This document shows positions 27,346 to 35,998 of a stretch of 64,000 nucleotides of DNA, piece after piece. The position numbers were made by a program, and so were the translations under genes. Source of the stretch: Saprospiraceae bacterium (GTDB taxonomy: Bacteria > Bacteroidota > Bacteroidia > Chitinophagales > Saprospiraceae); NCBI GenBank assembly GCA_016714985.1, contig JADKBS010000041.1, positions 1 through 64,000 of the forward strand. The letters run 5' to 3'. The number at the start of each line of letters is the position of its first letter. Positions within the stretch are counted from its first letter, which is position 1. The notes under the pieces were generated by a model that did no database searches, was not told the origin of the DNA, and worked only from the letters and a program-made list of their open reading frames with translations.

Positions 27346-28116
27346 ATGATAGCCATTACCCGTCCCGTCAGCCCACGCATGGCAGAATGCCAGCTCACCC
27401 ACCTCGACCGCCAGCCCATTGACGTGCCGCTGGCCGAGAAGCAGCACGAGGAGTACCTCGATGCCCTGCGCCGCCTCGGTTGCGAAGTGGAATTGGCCGA
27501 GGAACTGCCCCACTGCCCCGACGCTGTCTTCGTCGAGGACTGCGCCGTGGTGCTGCCCGAACTCGCCATCATCACCCGCCCCGGTGCCGAGAGCCGCCGG
27601 GATGAGGTGCCCAGCATGGCCGACCTCCTCTCGAAATACCGAGAAAAGCTCTACTATATCGAAGCGCCCGGCACCCTCGACGGCGGCGACGTGCTGCACA
27701 TCGGCGACCAGCTATGGGTCGGCCTCAGCGGCCGCACCAACGCCGATGCCGTCCTACAGATGCAGGCCATCCTCAAACCCTTCGGCTACACCGTGGAAGC
27801 CGTGCGCATGGGCCAGGGCTGCCTCCACCTCAAGTCCGCCGTGACCCAAGTGGACGATGACCTCCTGCTGCTCAACCCCGCCTGGGTCCACCCCGATTAC
27901 TTCCCCGACTTTGACATCGTCTTCACCGACCCCGACGAACCTGGCGCCGCCAATGCCCTGCTCATCGGGGACACGGTCATCTTCCCCGTGGAGTTCCCCC
28001 TCACCGCACTCGCACTCGCCGATGCCGGGGTGGAACTGCTGCTCGTTGATAACTCAGAGGTGATAAAAGCAGAAGGCGGGGTGACGTGCTGCTCGGTGCT
28101 GGTAGGGGAGGATTGA
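27346..28116 (+). CDS. ddaH: N(G),N(G)-dimethylarginine dimethylaminohydrolase
   Basis: 256 residues, the usual family length. It hydrolyses methylated arginines to citrulline and methylamines in the cytoplasm. Family marks in order: ITRPVSPRM at the N-terminus, CPDAVFVEDCAVV (the substrate-binding FVED loop), AIITRPGAESRRDEV, LDGGDVLHIGDQLWVGLSGRTN, GCLHLKSAV (catalytic His) and GGVTCCSVLV near the C-terminus (catalytic Cys). The ATG at 27346 is preferred; an upstream in-frame extension from 27190 has no family match. The last codons, including the Cys motif, are partly duplicated just downstream. It stands alone between the CHAT gene and the small RNA. Confidence 0.9.
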   Translation: MIAITRPVSPRMAECQLTHLDRQPIDVPLAEKQHEEYLDALRRLGCEVELAEELPHCPDAVFVEDCAVVLPELAIITRPGAESRRDEVPSMADLLSKYREKLYYIEAPGTLDGGDVLHIGDQLWVGLSGRTNADAVLQMQAILKPFGYTVEAVRMGQGCLHLKSAVTQVDDDLLLLNPAWVHPDYFPDFDIVFTDPDEPGAANALLIGDTVIFPVEFPLTALALADAGVELLLVDNSEVIKAEGGVTCCSVLVGED

Positions 28117-28180
28117 AGGATTGAAGGATTGAAGGATTGAGGTGACGTGCTGCTCGGTATTGGTGGGGGATTGGTAGGAG
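28080..28180. repeat. Partial tandem duplication of the ddaH 3' end
   Basis: GGTGACGTGCTGCTCGGT occurs at the end of ddaH (about 28080-28097) and again at 28141-28158, followed in both copies by a TTGG/CTGG-TAGGGG-like tail. Between them GGATTGAA is repeated three times (28110-28138). The second copy is untranslated. Confidence 0.8.
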
Positions 28181-28238
28181 GGGGGGGGAGATTGGGGAAT
28201 TTCGCAGCACTAATTTCCTAATTCCCTTAACTAATTTC

Positions 28239-28396
28239 AAAAAAAAAGCCCCCGGGCCTGACCCGACGGCTGTATATATAATCTCATGAAAAGACGAACT
28301 GGGGGAAGCACCGCTCCTCGCAGTGCTCCCATTTGGTTTGTTGGGTTTTGGTCTTGTTTAGGCGATTGTTCAGTAGGTTTTTTTAGGGTAGATGGC
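28239..28396 (-). ncRNA. Putative small RNA with intrinsic terminator
   Basis: On the minus strand a strong rho-independent terminator (stem GCC..CGGG / CCCG..GGC at 28270-28248, then nine T at 28247-28239) follows a segment with no open frame. Upstream a hairpin GGGAGCACTGC-GAGGA-GCGGTGCTTCCC (about 28330-28303) exposes a GAGGA loop. The first 60-65 bases are rich in A and C and nearly free of G. A promoter-like TTG (28429-28427) and TAAAATTTG (28411-28403) precede the presumed start near 28396. Size about 150 nt. It converges on ddaH. I do not recognise an RNA family; the resemblance of the terminator to the SRP RNA loop is superficial. Confidence 0.5.
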
Positions 28397-28419
28397 GCAT
28401 ATCAAATTTTACAGATATG

Positions 28420-28874
28420 AAAATTTCAACATTCGTGCCAATTGTGTGGAAATCCCGATACAACAATGTCTCACCGACCCTTACAGCGCCTAAAATCGGA
28501 GGATAAAAACCCAAAAAGAGAGGTTCAATGCCCGTATAAATTTGCCGATATTTCGCCCAAAATGGTTAGCAATGCCCCCAAGCCATGCCGGCCACAGGGC
28601 AGTGGCGTGCAAGGATGCTCCGGGAGGAACGCCAACCTTCGGATTTGCCCTTGGCGGGTCTTAGGAAAATATTCACGCAGCTTTCTTGTGAATCGAAAAA
28701 TCTCTGTTTACCTTTCGCCCCGCAAAAACAACCAAATACATGAAACCATCAAGCCACTCATTTCAGGCATATAAGCAGGATAGCAGCATGAACCACGGCA
28801 AGATTTTGCCAAGCCTTGCATGTGGAATATAACCTATATTTTATCTCAGGTAAATCCGTAAGCATTCAAACTAT
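28420..28874. other. 455 bp without a recognisable gene
   Basis: A 110-codon frame is open on the plus strand (28442-28774), but its composition is not protein-like and no motif is seen. The region should contain the promoter of the restriction gene and possibly of the small RNA. Confidence 0.4.
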
Positions 28875-31634
28875 ATGACCGACACTTACAACTGGCACGA
28901 TATAGCACGAAAGGCCATGCACTTCTCCGTAGCATGGGCCACCGAGGACGACGAGCGGGGCGAGGCCAAGACCTTCTGGGACGAATTCTTCCAGATTTTC
29001 AATGTGCGGCGGCATAGTTTCGCCAAATTCGAGGGCCGGGTGAAGCGGGCTGGGAACCGCCAGGGCTATATTGACGTGTTTTGGGAGGGCAAATTTTTGG
29101 TCGAACACAAATCGGCCTTCAAGAACAAGGATAAAGACTTCGAAACCGCCTACGAACAGGCCATCAGCTATTTCGATGGGCTGGAAGCAGAGAAACGGCC
29201 CCGGTATATCGCCATTTGCAGTTTCCAGCGATTCCGATTGCACGACCTCACCAACAAGCGTGTCCATGATTTCCCCTTGGACGAGCTGGCGCAAAACATC
29301 AAGCATTTCCAGTTTATCCCCGATTTTGTACAAGAACTGATAGCTCAGGAGGAAAAAGCCAATATTGACGCTGCCGAGCGGATGGGGCTGCTCCACGATG
29401 CCATCGAAAAGGACGGCTACAAGGGCCAAGACCTGGAGCTGCTGCTGGTGCGGTTGCTGTTCTGCCTGTTTGCGGAGGACACCGGGATTTTTGCGGGCGA
29501 AAACCTGTTCAAAAAATGGGTGCTTTCCTATTATCCGAACGGCGTCAAGGATTTTGGCCAAAGCGTGCTCCAACTCTTCGAGGCATTGAACACGCCCCTC
29601 GACCAGCGCAAGGGCGATTTGGCGGCCTTCAAGCTGTTTCCCTACGTGAACGGCGGCCTGTTCGATAAGCCGATAACGCAAGTGCCCGCCTTCACGGAGC
29701 AGACCATGCTCGCTCTCCAAAAATGTTGCAGTTTCGGTTGGGCGGATATTTCCCCCGCCATTTTCGGCTCGCTGTTCCAGTCGGTGATGAACGCCACCGA
29801 GCGCCGCAGCCTTGGGGCGCACTACACTTCCGAGAAGAATATTCGCCGACTGATAGACCCCCTGTTCATGGATGCGCTGCGGGCGGAGTTCAAGGCCGTG
29901 CAGTCGAACCAAAAGAAACTGCAAGCCTTCCACGAGAAAATCGGCAAGCTCAAGTTCCTCGACCCGGCCTGTGGCTGCGGCAATTTCCTCGTTGTGACCT
30001 ACAAGGACTTGCGGCTGCTGGAACTGGAAGTGGTGAAAACCCTGCTAAACGACTTCGCCGGGAACTTCGACGCCACGCATATCAAGGTTAATTCCCTGCG
30101 GCAAGTGCGCCTGGAGAATTTCTACGGCATCGAAATCGAGGAATCCTCCTTCCTCATCGCCCAGACCGCCCTTTGGCTGGTTGACCACCAATGCAACCAG
30201 ATGCTGGAGCGGGCCTTTGGCGATTATATCCCTTCGGTGCCGCTGCCCAAGGGCGCTTCCATCCGGCAGGCGAATGCTTTGCAGGTGGATTGGGAAAAGG
30301 CGTTTCCGGGGGTGGATTTTATCATTGGGAATCCGCCGTTTATTGGCAGCAAGATGATGGACGCCGAACAACGGGAGGACATCAAAAACCTGTTCGACAA
30401 TGCCAGCGGAAGCGGCACGCTCGACTATGTGACGGGCTGGTACCGCAAGGCTGCCAATTATATGGACGCCCACCCCGCTACCACGACCGCTTTTGTGTCC
30501 ACCAATTCCGTTTCGCAGGGCGAACAGGTGGGCATGCTCTGGGGCACTTTGATGGAAAAGCATGGCATCCATATCCATTTTGCGCACCAGACCTTCAAAT
30601 GGCTCAACGAGGCCAAGGGCGTGGCGGCGGTCTATTGCATCATCGTTGGTTTTGGTAAAAACAAGCCCGCCAAACGGCTGCTGTTCGAGTACCCCGACAT
30701 AAAAGGCGAGCCGACGGTGAGCGAGGCGAAGAACATCAACCCGTATTTTGTGGATGCGCCGAATGTCATCATCCGTTCCCGGCAAAAGCCCTTATGCGAC
30801 GTGCCGGAAATCGGCATCGGCAACAAGCCCATTGACGGTGGGCATTACCTGTTCACCACTGAGGAAAAGGCCGAGTTCCTGAAAATACAGCCCGAAGCCG
30901 CCCGCTATTTCCGACGCTGGATTGGCTCCGACGAGTTCATAAACGGCTACGAACGTTGGTGCCTCTGGCTCGGCGAGGAGAAAATGGAGGTGCTGCAAAC
31001 CCTGCCCGAAATCAGGAAACGGGTGGAGGCCGTGCGGCAAACAAGGCTTGCTTCCGTAAGCGCACCCACGCAGAAGCTGGCGCAGAAGCCGACCCGCTTC
31101 CATGTGGAGAACATGCCCAAGGGCAATTACTTGGTCATACCCGAAGTTTCGTCCGAGCGCCGCCCGTACATCCCTATCGGCTATGAATCGCCTGAAACAC
31201 TGGCCAGCAATCTGGTTAAAATCATTCCCAATGCCTCGCTGTACCTTTTCGGCGTCCTGCACTCCGAGATGCACATGGCCTGGGTTCGCTACGTCTGCGG
31301 TCGCCTAAAAAGCGACTACCGCTACTCAAAGGACATCGTTTACAACAACTTCCCCTTCCCCGAATCGCCCGCTGCGGCAGCGATAAAAGCCGTGGAGGTG
31401 GCGGCGCAGGGGGTGTTGGATTTGCGGAAGGAACTGCAAAGCACTGGAAAATCCTTGGCCGACCTGTACGACCCGCTGAAAATGCCAAGCGAGCTTTTAG
31501 CTTTGCACAAGCAACTTGATTCTGCTGTTGACGCTTGTTATGGGATTAAGAAAAGGTTCCAGAGCGAGGCGGAAAGGGTGGGGTGGTTGTTTGGGAGGTG
31601 GGAATTAAAAAAAAAACATGAATCCAGTAGATAA
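28875..31634 (+). CDS. MmeI-like single-chain restriction endonuclease/DNA methyltransferase (type IIL/IIG)
   Basis: 919 residues, the usual size. The N-terminal nuclease has D67 and E77-H-K79 (IDVFWEGKFLVEHKS), a PD-(D/E)XK pattern as in MmeI. A helical spacer follows. The gamma-class adenine methyltransferase has motif I DPACGCGNFL (about 362), preceded by GAHYTSEKNIRRLIDP, and motif IV NPPF (about 485). The target-recognition part follows, ending PYIPIGYES and YSKDIVYNNFPFP, typical of this family. The C-terminus ends in a run of A (31607-31616). The enzyme would methylate one strand of its own site and cut nearby unmodified DNA. The next gene starts inside its last codons (17-base overlap). 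Confidence 0.92.
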   Translation: MTDTYNWHDIARKAMHFSVAWATEDDERGEAKTFWDEFFQIFNVRRHSFAKFEGRVKRAGNRQGYIDVFWEGKFLVEHKSAFKNKDKDFETAYEQAISYFDGLEAEKRPRYIAICSFQRFRLHDLTNKRVHDFPLDELAQNIKHFQFIPDFVQELIAQEEKANIDAAERMGLLHDAIEKDGYKGQDLELLLVRLLFCLFAEDTGIFAGENLFKKWVLSYYPNGVKDFGQSVLQLFEALNTPLDQRKGDLAAFKLFPYVNGGLFDKPITQVPAFTEQTMLALQKCCSFGWADISPAIFGSLFQSVMNATERRSLGAHYTSEKNIRRLIDPLFMDALRAEFKAVQSNQKKLQAFHEKIGKLKFLDPACGCGNFLVVTYKDLRLLELEVVKTLLNDFAGNFDATHIKVNSLRQVRLENFYGIEIEESSFLIAQTALWLVDHQCNQMLERAFGDYIPSVPLPKGASIRQANALQVDWEKAFPGVDFIIGNPPFIGSKMMDAEQREDIKNLFDNASGSGTLDYVTGWYRKAANYMDAHPATTTAFVSTNSVSQGEQVGMLWGTLMEKHGIHIHFAHQTFKWLNEAKGVAAVYCIIVGFGKNKPAKRLLFEYPDIKGEPTVSEAKNINPYFVDAPNVIIRSRQKPLCDVPEIGIGNKPIDGGHYLFTTEEKAEFLKIQPEAARYFRRWIGSDEFINGYERWCLWLGEEKMEVLQTLPEIRKRVEAVRQTRLASVSAPTQKLAQKPTRFHVENMPKGNYLVIPEVSSERRPYIPIGYESPETLASNLVKIIPNASLYLFGVLHSEMHMAWVRYVCGRLKSDYRYSKDIVYNNFPFPESPAAAAIKAVEVAAQGVLDLRKELQSTGKSLADLYDPLKMPSELLALHKQLDSAVDACYGIKKRFQSEAERVGWLFGRWELKKKHESSR

Positions 31635-32373
31635 CACCAGCTTAGAGGAGAATAAAAAAAGAGCCAAGATTTATCTTGTGATTGGAATAATTCTAATGAT
31701 TGTCGCCCCGGCAATTATTGGTAATATGTCTTTTGATTTGATTTCATTCGATTCAAATTCATCGAACGTTGGTGAAACAATAGGAGGAATAACTTCTCCT
31801 ATTGGGGTAGTATTGTCTTCAATTTTAATTTATTTGGCACTTATTGAGCAAATAAGAGCAAACAAAACTCTTAGTAGTGACATTGCTGAGCAAAAAAAAC
31901 AATATGAAAATGACAAAAAAATAGCTCAAATAAATTCATTTTTGAGCCAATTAGATGGTTTTGTAATTCATTTTAACTACAATAACCAAGAAATATTAAA
32001 AAATACAGATTCTCCAATATCTTTCAGTGGCCCTACTGGAATTTATCATTTTTTAAAGGATGTTAGAACATTTTTTCACGGAAGTGTTGATGAGCTTGAA
32101 AGGTTACATTCATACAATGAGTTTTTAGGCATAGTAAGACTTTGCACCATAATTGAAGGATTAATTTCAAATTTAGCTGATGATAGTGACAGATTGGCAC
32201 ACAACACTTTATTAAAACATCAAGTTAAATTCAAAATATTATCTTTTTACGCTACCGATGGTATGGTTATTTGCGAAGCTAGCTGGAGAAATGAAGATTT
32301 CAACACTGAACATCATTGGCCAAGCGAATTGCTAAACCAGTTAAACAATCTAAGCATTAAACTTAAAATTTAA
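31618..32373 (+). CDS. AbiC-like two-span membrane protein of a putative defence pair
   Basis: 251 residues. Two membrane segments lie near the N-terminus (YLVIGIILMIVAPAII, about 18-37; PIGVVLSSILIYLAL, about 61-77), linked by SSNVGETIGGITS. A charged coiled coil (IRANKTLSSDIAEQKKQYENDK) and a cytoplasmic domain beginning FLSQLDGFVIHF follow. The layout two spans with GxTIGGI between them, coiled coil, F-x-x-L start of a soluble domain is that of putative AbiC-type phage abortive-infection proteins. AT-rich, unlike the restriction gene it overlaps. The ATPase gene starts 11 bases after its stop, so the two are almost certainly one unit. Confidence 0.65.
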   Translation: MNPVDNTSLEENKKRAKIYLVIGIILMIVAPAIIGNMSFDLISFDSNSSNVGETIGGITSPIGVVLSSILIYLALIEQIRANKTLSSDIAEQKKQYENDKKIAQINSFLSQLDGFVIHFNYNNQEILKNTDSPISFSGPTGIYHFLKDVRTFFHGSVDELERLHSYNEFLGIVRLCTIIEGLISNLADDSDRLAHNTLLKHQVKFKILSFYATDGMVICEASWRNEDFNTEHHWPSELLNQLNNLSIKLKI

Positions 32374-32384
32374 ATACAGTCACC

Positions 32385-34612
32385 ATGAGAATAAAGAAAT
32401 TCGACGATTTTATTAGCGCTGAAATAAAGCAATGTGCATTAAAACTAGAAAATGCAAATTATTTAGAAAGGCCTGTTGATAGGGATTATATTAGAACTAA
32501 ACTACTAGGACGTAATGCGTCAAATACTATTGAAAGCTATTTGAAGGAAACTCATAACGAAGATTTAGTTGAAAACTTCAATGAGATTTCAAACTCAATT
32601 ATAGCCCCTGGAATGAATCCCCACAAACCTTATGAGCCGGAAAGTTATTTTGTGAGAAATTTAATTTCCGAAAAACTTACAGAACTTGTCAAAAAGTTTG
32701 CAATGGGGGAAAACAAATTTCATACAATTGTGCATTTAGGCAATAAAGGTTCAGGCAAAACTATCTCCCAAAAGATTTTCTTGCGAGAAACAAATAAATT
32801 TATGGAGAAAAATAGGATATTTTGGGTAAGGTGCGATGTTCAAAAACTATATGAAACATGGAAGGATTGCATTGAGAATAGTGGTGTAGATATTAATAGC
32901 AAGTCACTTCAACCGGTAACGATTTTGGATTATTTAAATATTCAAGCATTATATGTTTTTGTTAAGTATTATGATTATGTTGAGGTCGGAAAGGATGAAA
33001 ATGGCTCTATTGTTAAGAGTAGAAGTGAAATGTTAAATAGTGTTTTCAATCTGATATCGGAACAAAACATCAAAAGAGAATACTACCCATCACCCTTAGC
33101 TTATATTCCAAGAATCTTAGACATAAAAAAGGAACTTGAAAGAATAAGAAATATCGTTTTAAGCTTTGAGTTAAGGAAAAAGAATAGATTAAATTATAGC
33201 TATGCCCTAGATGAAATAATAGCCTCTGGATTTTATCCATCAAAAAGAAAGGGGTTTAATTTCTGGATTGCAATTTCAGAATTCATTCAATCATTTATGT
33301 TTGAAAATAATTACAAAATTATTTACATTGTAGATGGCATAGACAACGTTAATCTGCTTGACAAAAATTCACTTCCTTTTTACGATTCTATTCTCAATCA
33401 ATTTGGAGAGTTTGTCATCAAGAGGCCATCTAACTATATTTTACATATTGCAACAATGAGGATAAGAACTGATGCAGAAATACAAAAAAAGCATTTCGAA
33501 ACAAGGAATACACCAGATTACGTGAAAAAAATGAAAAAGAAGTAATAATACATGAAGCATTTGACTCAAATTTACTTGCGACAATATTTGAAAAGAGAGT
33601 TACTTTCGGAAGCAGCAAGGTTCCTTTAGAGGCAATTAAATCTGACAATTCATTAAGCGTAGTTAATGATATTTTCAAGGCCATCGTTGAAATTGACAGA
33701 AACAATGTCAAGACTGATGAAGTGTATCATGAAAATTGCAGGAATTATTTATATAATAAAACTAATTTGGCGAAATTTATTTACTTCAGATGGGTGCAGG
33801 ATGGTAAAACAAAAGACTATGATTTCCATCAAAAAACACTGCAATTTTACGATCAAGGATTGGTCACTAACGGAAAATTAATTCACATAACAGATGAAGA
33901 AAATGAAGAATTCGCCTCGGATGAAGGCTCTTTCGTTTTTAATATATTTTCTTTAAAAATACAGGATTAGGAAATCGATACAAACCCTTGGAAATGGCTT
34001 TGTTGCACAAGATTGTTGCAATACTTAATTTCTTGTAAAAATTTTAACCCAACTATAGAGGAAATTTATGAAGAATTAATCAATTGTTTTGCCTATGACG
34101 CCAAAACAATTGATTATTACATAGAGAAATTGCGCAGTTTTGGTCTAATTGATAGCGAAATTGATAAAAAAATATTTTTAAATAAAGTTGATATGGTTTA
34201 CAAGATTAGTGCGAAAGGGAGTTTTTTACTCAGTAAGATTTTTTCTTCAATTGAAATGCTTTATTATTTTTCGCTTGATACATACCTACCTGATTTTATG
34301 TTTGAAGATGGCATGGTTGATAGTCATAACATATTTGATAGGCCAAGAAAATATCACGTTAATTGCATGAAAACTGGTCTTTTATTTATTAAATTCTTGT
34401 TGACCATTGAGTTTTGTGAAAAAGAAGTATTTTATAGAAATCCAGACGATTCTTTGTTAAGAAAGAAGTATTACAAAAACTATCAATTGTTCAAAAAACA
34501 TCATTTTGACGAAATAGAAAAATTTGTTAATGAAAAAAGTACTCTTTTGAAAGACGATAAAGATTACACTTTAGAATCTCTAAAGATAGTTAAAACAATA
34601 GCTAATTGTTAA
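32385..34612 (+). pseudogene. P-loop ATPase with winged-helix-like C-terminus, broken by a frameshift and one stop
   Basis: The ATG at 32385 opens a frame with Walker A GNKGSGKT (32736-32759) and Walker B IIYIVDGIDNV (about 33320-33352), a STAND/KAP/AAA-like NTPase. It ends early at 33543-33545. The natural continuation lies in another frame: RNKEYTRLREKNEKEVIIHEAF, joined at a run of seven A (33484-33490). That frame meets a TAG at 33968-33970 (SLKIQD-stop-EIDTNPWKW) and then stays open to 34612 with RLLQYLISCKN, IEEIYEELINCFAYD and LRSFGLIDSE, a winged-helix-like segment. Joined, the product is about 740 residues. AT-rich like its membrane partner. Inactive if the sequence is right; two base errors would restore it. 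Confidence 0.75.
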
Positions 34613-34627
34613 TTACTGAAATTATGC

Positions 34628-34812
34628 ACCAGTTGTCGCAAGTATGATTTCCGCAGAATCTAAGTCACTTAGTTCTAGCAAGTTTGCAACTTGCTAGGCT
34701 ATACATGAGCGGGTTTGCAGTTGTTTCTTTCCCGCCAAAGCCAGCATTTGCAGCAAAAAACGACTGCTGATTTGCCAGTGCCGAGCCTAGCAAGTTGCAA
34801 ACTTGCTAGAAC
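34628..34812. repeat. Palindromic element, copy A
   Basis: Perfect 29-bp arms GTTCTAGCAAGTTTGCAACT... (34672-34700) and its reverse complement (34784-34812) around an 83-base core. A flank of about 44 bases on the left is also shared with copy B at 36926-37113. Each arm contains an inner palindrome GCAAGTTTGCAACTTGC. No coding capacity; MITE-like. Confidence 0.75.
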
Positions 34813-34845
34813 TTCAACAAGGGCGAGGGAGTAGCAAGCTTCCAA

Positions 34846-35046
34846 CTGGCGCAGGGTCTTCCTGGCAACGCTGGTTCACTTCCGATAGCTATCGGAACCG
34901 ACTTGACCAGCTGGCGCAGGGTCTTCCCGGCAACGCTGGTTCACTTCCGATAGCTATCGGAACCGACTTGAACCGGATATCAGCCTGTCTCTGACAGGCG
35001 TAAGCTTACTTTCGTCGGAGATGAAATCATATTGAGAACAAGTCTC
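34846..35046. repeat. Dispersed repeat with a 65-bp tandem duplication
   Basis: The unit CTGGCGCAGGGTCTTCC...CGACTTGA occurs at 34846-34906 and 34911-34971. Each contains the 18-bp palindrome TTCCGATAGCTATCGGAA. A tail follows with a GCCTGTC/GACAGGC hairpin (about 34983-34999) and ends in GAACAAGTC (35037-35045). The same order recurs at 35815-35968, and shorter fragments at about 36770, 37755 and 40033-40075. Confidence 0.7.
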
Positions 35047-35078
35047 GCCGCTGGCATTTGGCCTTCCCCCATGCTGGT

Positions 35079-35508
35079 TCAAAGCCCGTTCAATACTTCT
35101 TTTAATTCCTCTATCGTCAGGCAAGTGATGGGTGGGAACCCGATGCTGGAAAGCACCCGGAAATGGCGGTCATAAGTGACAAGGTAGTCGGCGGAGGCAG
35201 CGACGGCGCAGTCGGTGAACTTGTTGTCGTCAGGGTCGGCGGCGATGAGGTTCCATTTGTAATAGACTTGGATATGGCGTATATTTTCAAGGATGTCGAG
35301 TTGTTGCAAGACACCAGCAGCAACGGCTGGCGCATAGAAATCGGACAACTGCTCTTCGTATTCGGCGAGTATTTCCGTAGTGACGGCTACTTCAAGTTCG
35401 CCATTTTTCACCATATCGAACAGCCAACGGTGGCGGGCAAAACGGGGGATGATTTGTAGCAGGCAGCTTGTCCGCCTTTGGCGGGTTGGTATCAAGTACA
35501 ATCGTCAT
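35079..35508 (-). pseudogene. PIN-domain (VapC-like) toxin, disrupted by a 19-bp insertion
   Basis: The ATG at 35508 overlaps the antitoxin stop (ATGA) and encodes MTIVLDTN, the first catalytic Asp motif of PIN nucleases. A 19-bp insertion (35466-35484, containing CCGCC-AAA-GGCGG) shifts the frame. Removing it gives MTIVLDTN-CLLQIIPRFARHRW, a perfect family start. The rest is intact: VAVTTEILAEYEEQL, AADPDDNKFTDCAVAASADYLVTYDRHF (D-x-D-D and D-C acidic residues), ending LKEVLNGL. The toxin would be a 136-residue ribonuclease of the PIN_3 type. As sequenced, an intact domain could start only from a downstream TTG without the first Asp, so activity is doubtful. Confidence 0.8.
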
Positions 35509-35741
35509 GGCTGGTAGGGTCTGCGCTTTGGGTGCGTTTCCTGTAATTTGTCGAGGTCGGCCTGGCCGATGGGCTTCGTGGCTTGCAGCTTTTCGAGTTC
35601 CATCTGAACCAAGTCGTCATAGAACTCAACAAGTAAGCGGTTCAACGCCTTCATCGCTTCTGGCGACATCTGACGGGAGAACATTTTGAGCAACATCAAT
35701 TGCGCTTGTGTAAGCTTTTGCGGCATTGCTTGTGCTTCCAT
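35505..35741 (-). CDS. Antitoxin-like partner of the broken PIN toxin
   Basis: 78 residues, no membrane segment. Helical LTQAQLMLLKMFSRQMSPEA, LNRLLVEFYDDLVQMELEKLQ and a basic C-terminus ending HPKRRPYQP. It overlaps the toxin start by 4 bases (ATGA), as is usual for antitoxin-toxin operons. Length, position and the paralogue at 36402-36668 (LNPAQLELLQLFAGGLSEEQ, ITRRPYRRSNK) support an antitoxin role: binding and blocking the PIN nuclease and probably repressing its own promoter. The start at 35741 lies 19 bases after a perfect -7 box; MPQKLTQ five codons later is an alternative start. Confidence 0.75.
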   Translation of the reverse strand: MEAQAMPQKLTQAQLMLLKMFSRQMSPEAMKALNRLLVEFYDDLVQMELEKLQATKPIGQADLDKLQETHPKRRPYQP

Positions 35742-35759
35742 AATACAATTATTTTAGAA

Positions 35760-35767
35760 CAAAAATA
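35760..35767 (-). promoter_or_regulatory. -7 box of first toxin-antitoxin pair
   Basis: TATTTTTG on the minus strand, exact TANNTTTG match, about 13-19 bases before the antitoxin ATG. The second pair has the identical box. Confidence 0.5.
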
Positions 35768-35814
35768 ATGCTTTTTGATAAAGTGCACCGTGTTTTTTGG
35801 AAGTACACAGTTAC

Positions 35815-35968
35815 CAGTTGGCGCATGGTCTTCCCGGCAACGCTGGTTCATAGTCTCCGACTTGAACCGGATATCAGCCTGTCTCCGACAGGCGTAAGCA
35901 CGACAAAAGGCTTGCTTTCCCAAAGGGATAAATCGTTAGAGACGAAATGGTAGTGGGAACAAGTCAGG
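35815..35968. repeat. Second copy of the dispersed repeat
   Basis: Shares GCATGGTCTTCCCGGCAACG-type, ACTTGAACCGGATATCAGCC and GACAGGCGTAAGC blocks and the GAACAAGTC end (35959-35967) with 34846-35046, but lacks the TTCCGATAGC palindrome and has about 25 extra bases in the tail. It lies between the two toxin-antitoxin pairs. Confidence 0.65.
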
Positions 35969-35998
35969 TCCCGATAGTTTTAGGGTCTTCCAGCTGGG

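Noticed and set aside
28248..28270. Resemblance to the SRP RNA GTCAGGCCCGG loop
   Set aside because: The bases form the terminator stem followed directly by T9; the conserved GGAAG-CAGCC continuation of SRP RNA is missing.
28442..28774. 110-codon open frame as a gene
   Set aside because: Basic, motif-free and with no plausible start or signal; composition is not protein-like.
28866..29933. 355-codon open frame on the minus strand
   Set aside because: Antisense to the MmeI-like gene, whose motifs are unmistakable; no family features in the antisense product.
33484..33490. Programmed ribosomal frameshift at the A7 run of the ATPase
   Set aside because: A further in-frame TAG downstream also has to be bypassed, so simple inactivation or error is more likely.
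35085..35110. tRNA-like GGTTCAA segment
   Set aside because: No cloverleaf could be drawn around it; it belongs to the dispersed repeat family.
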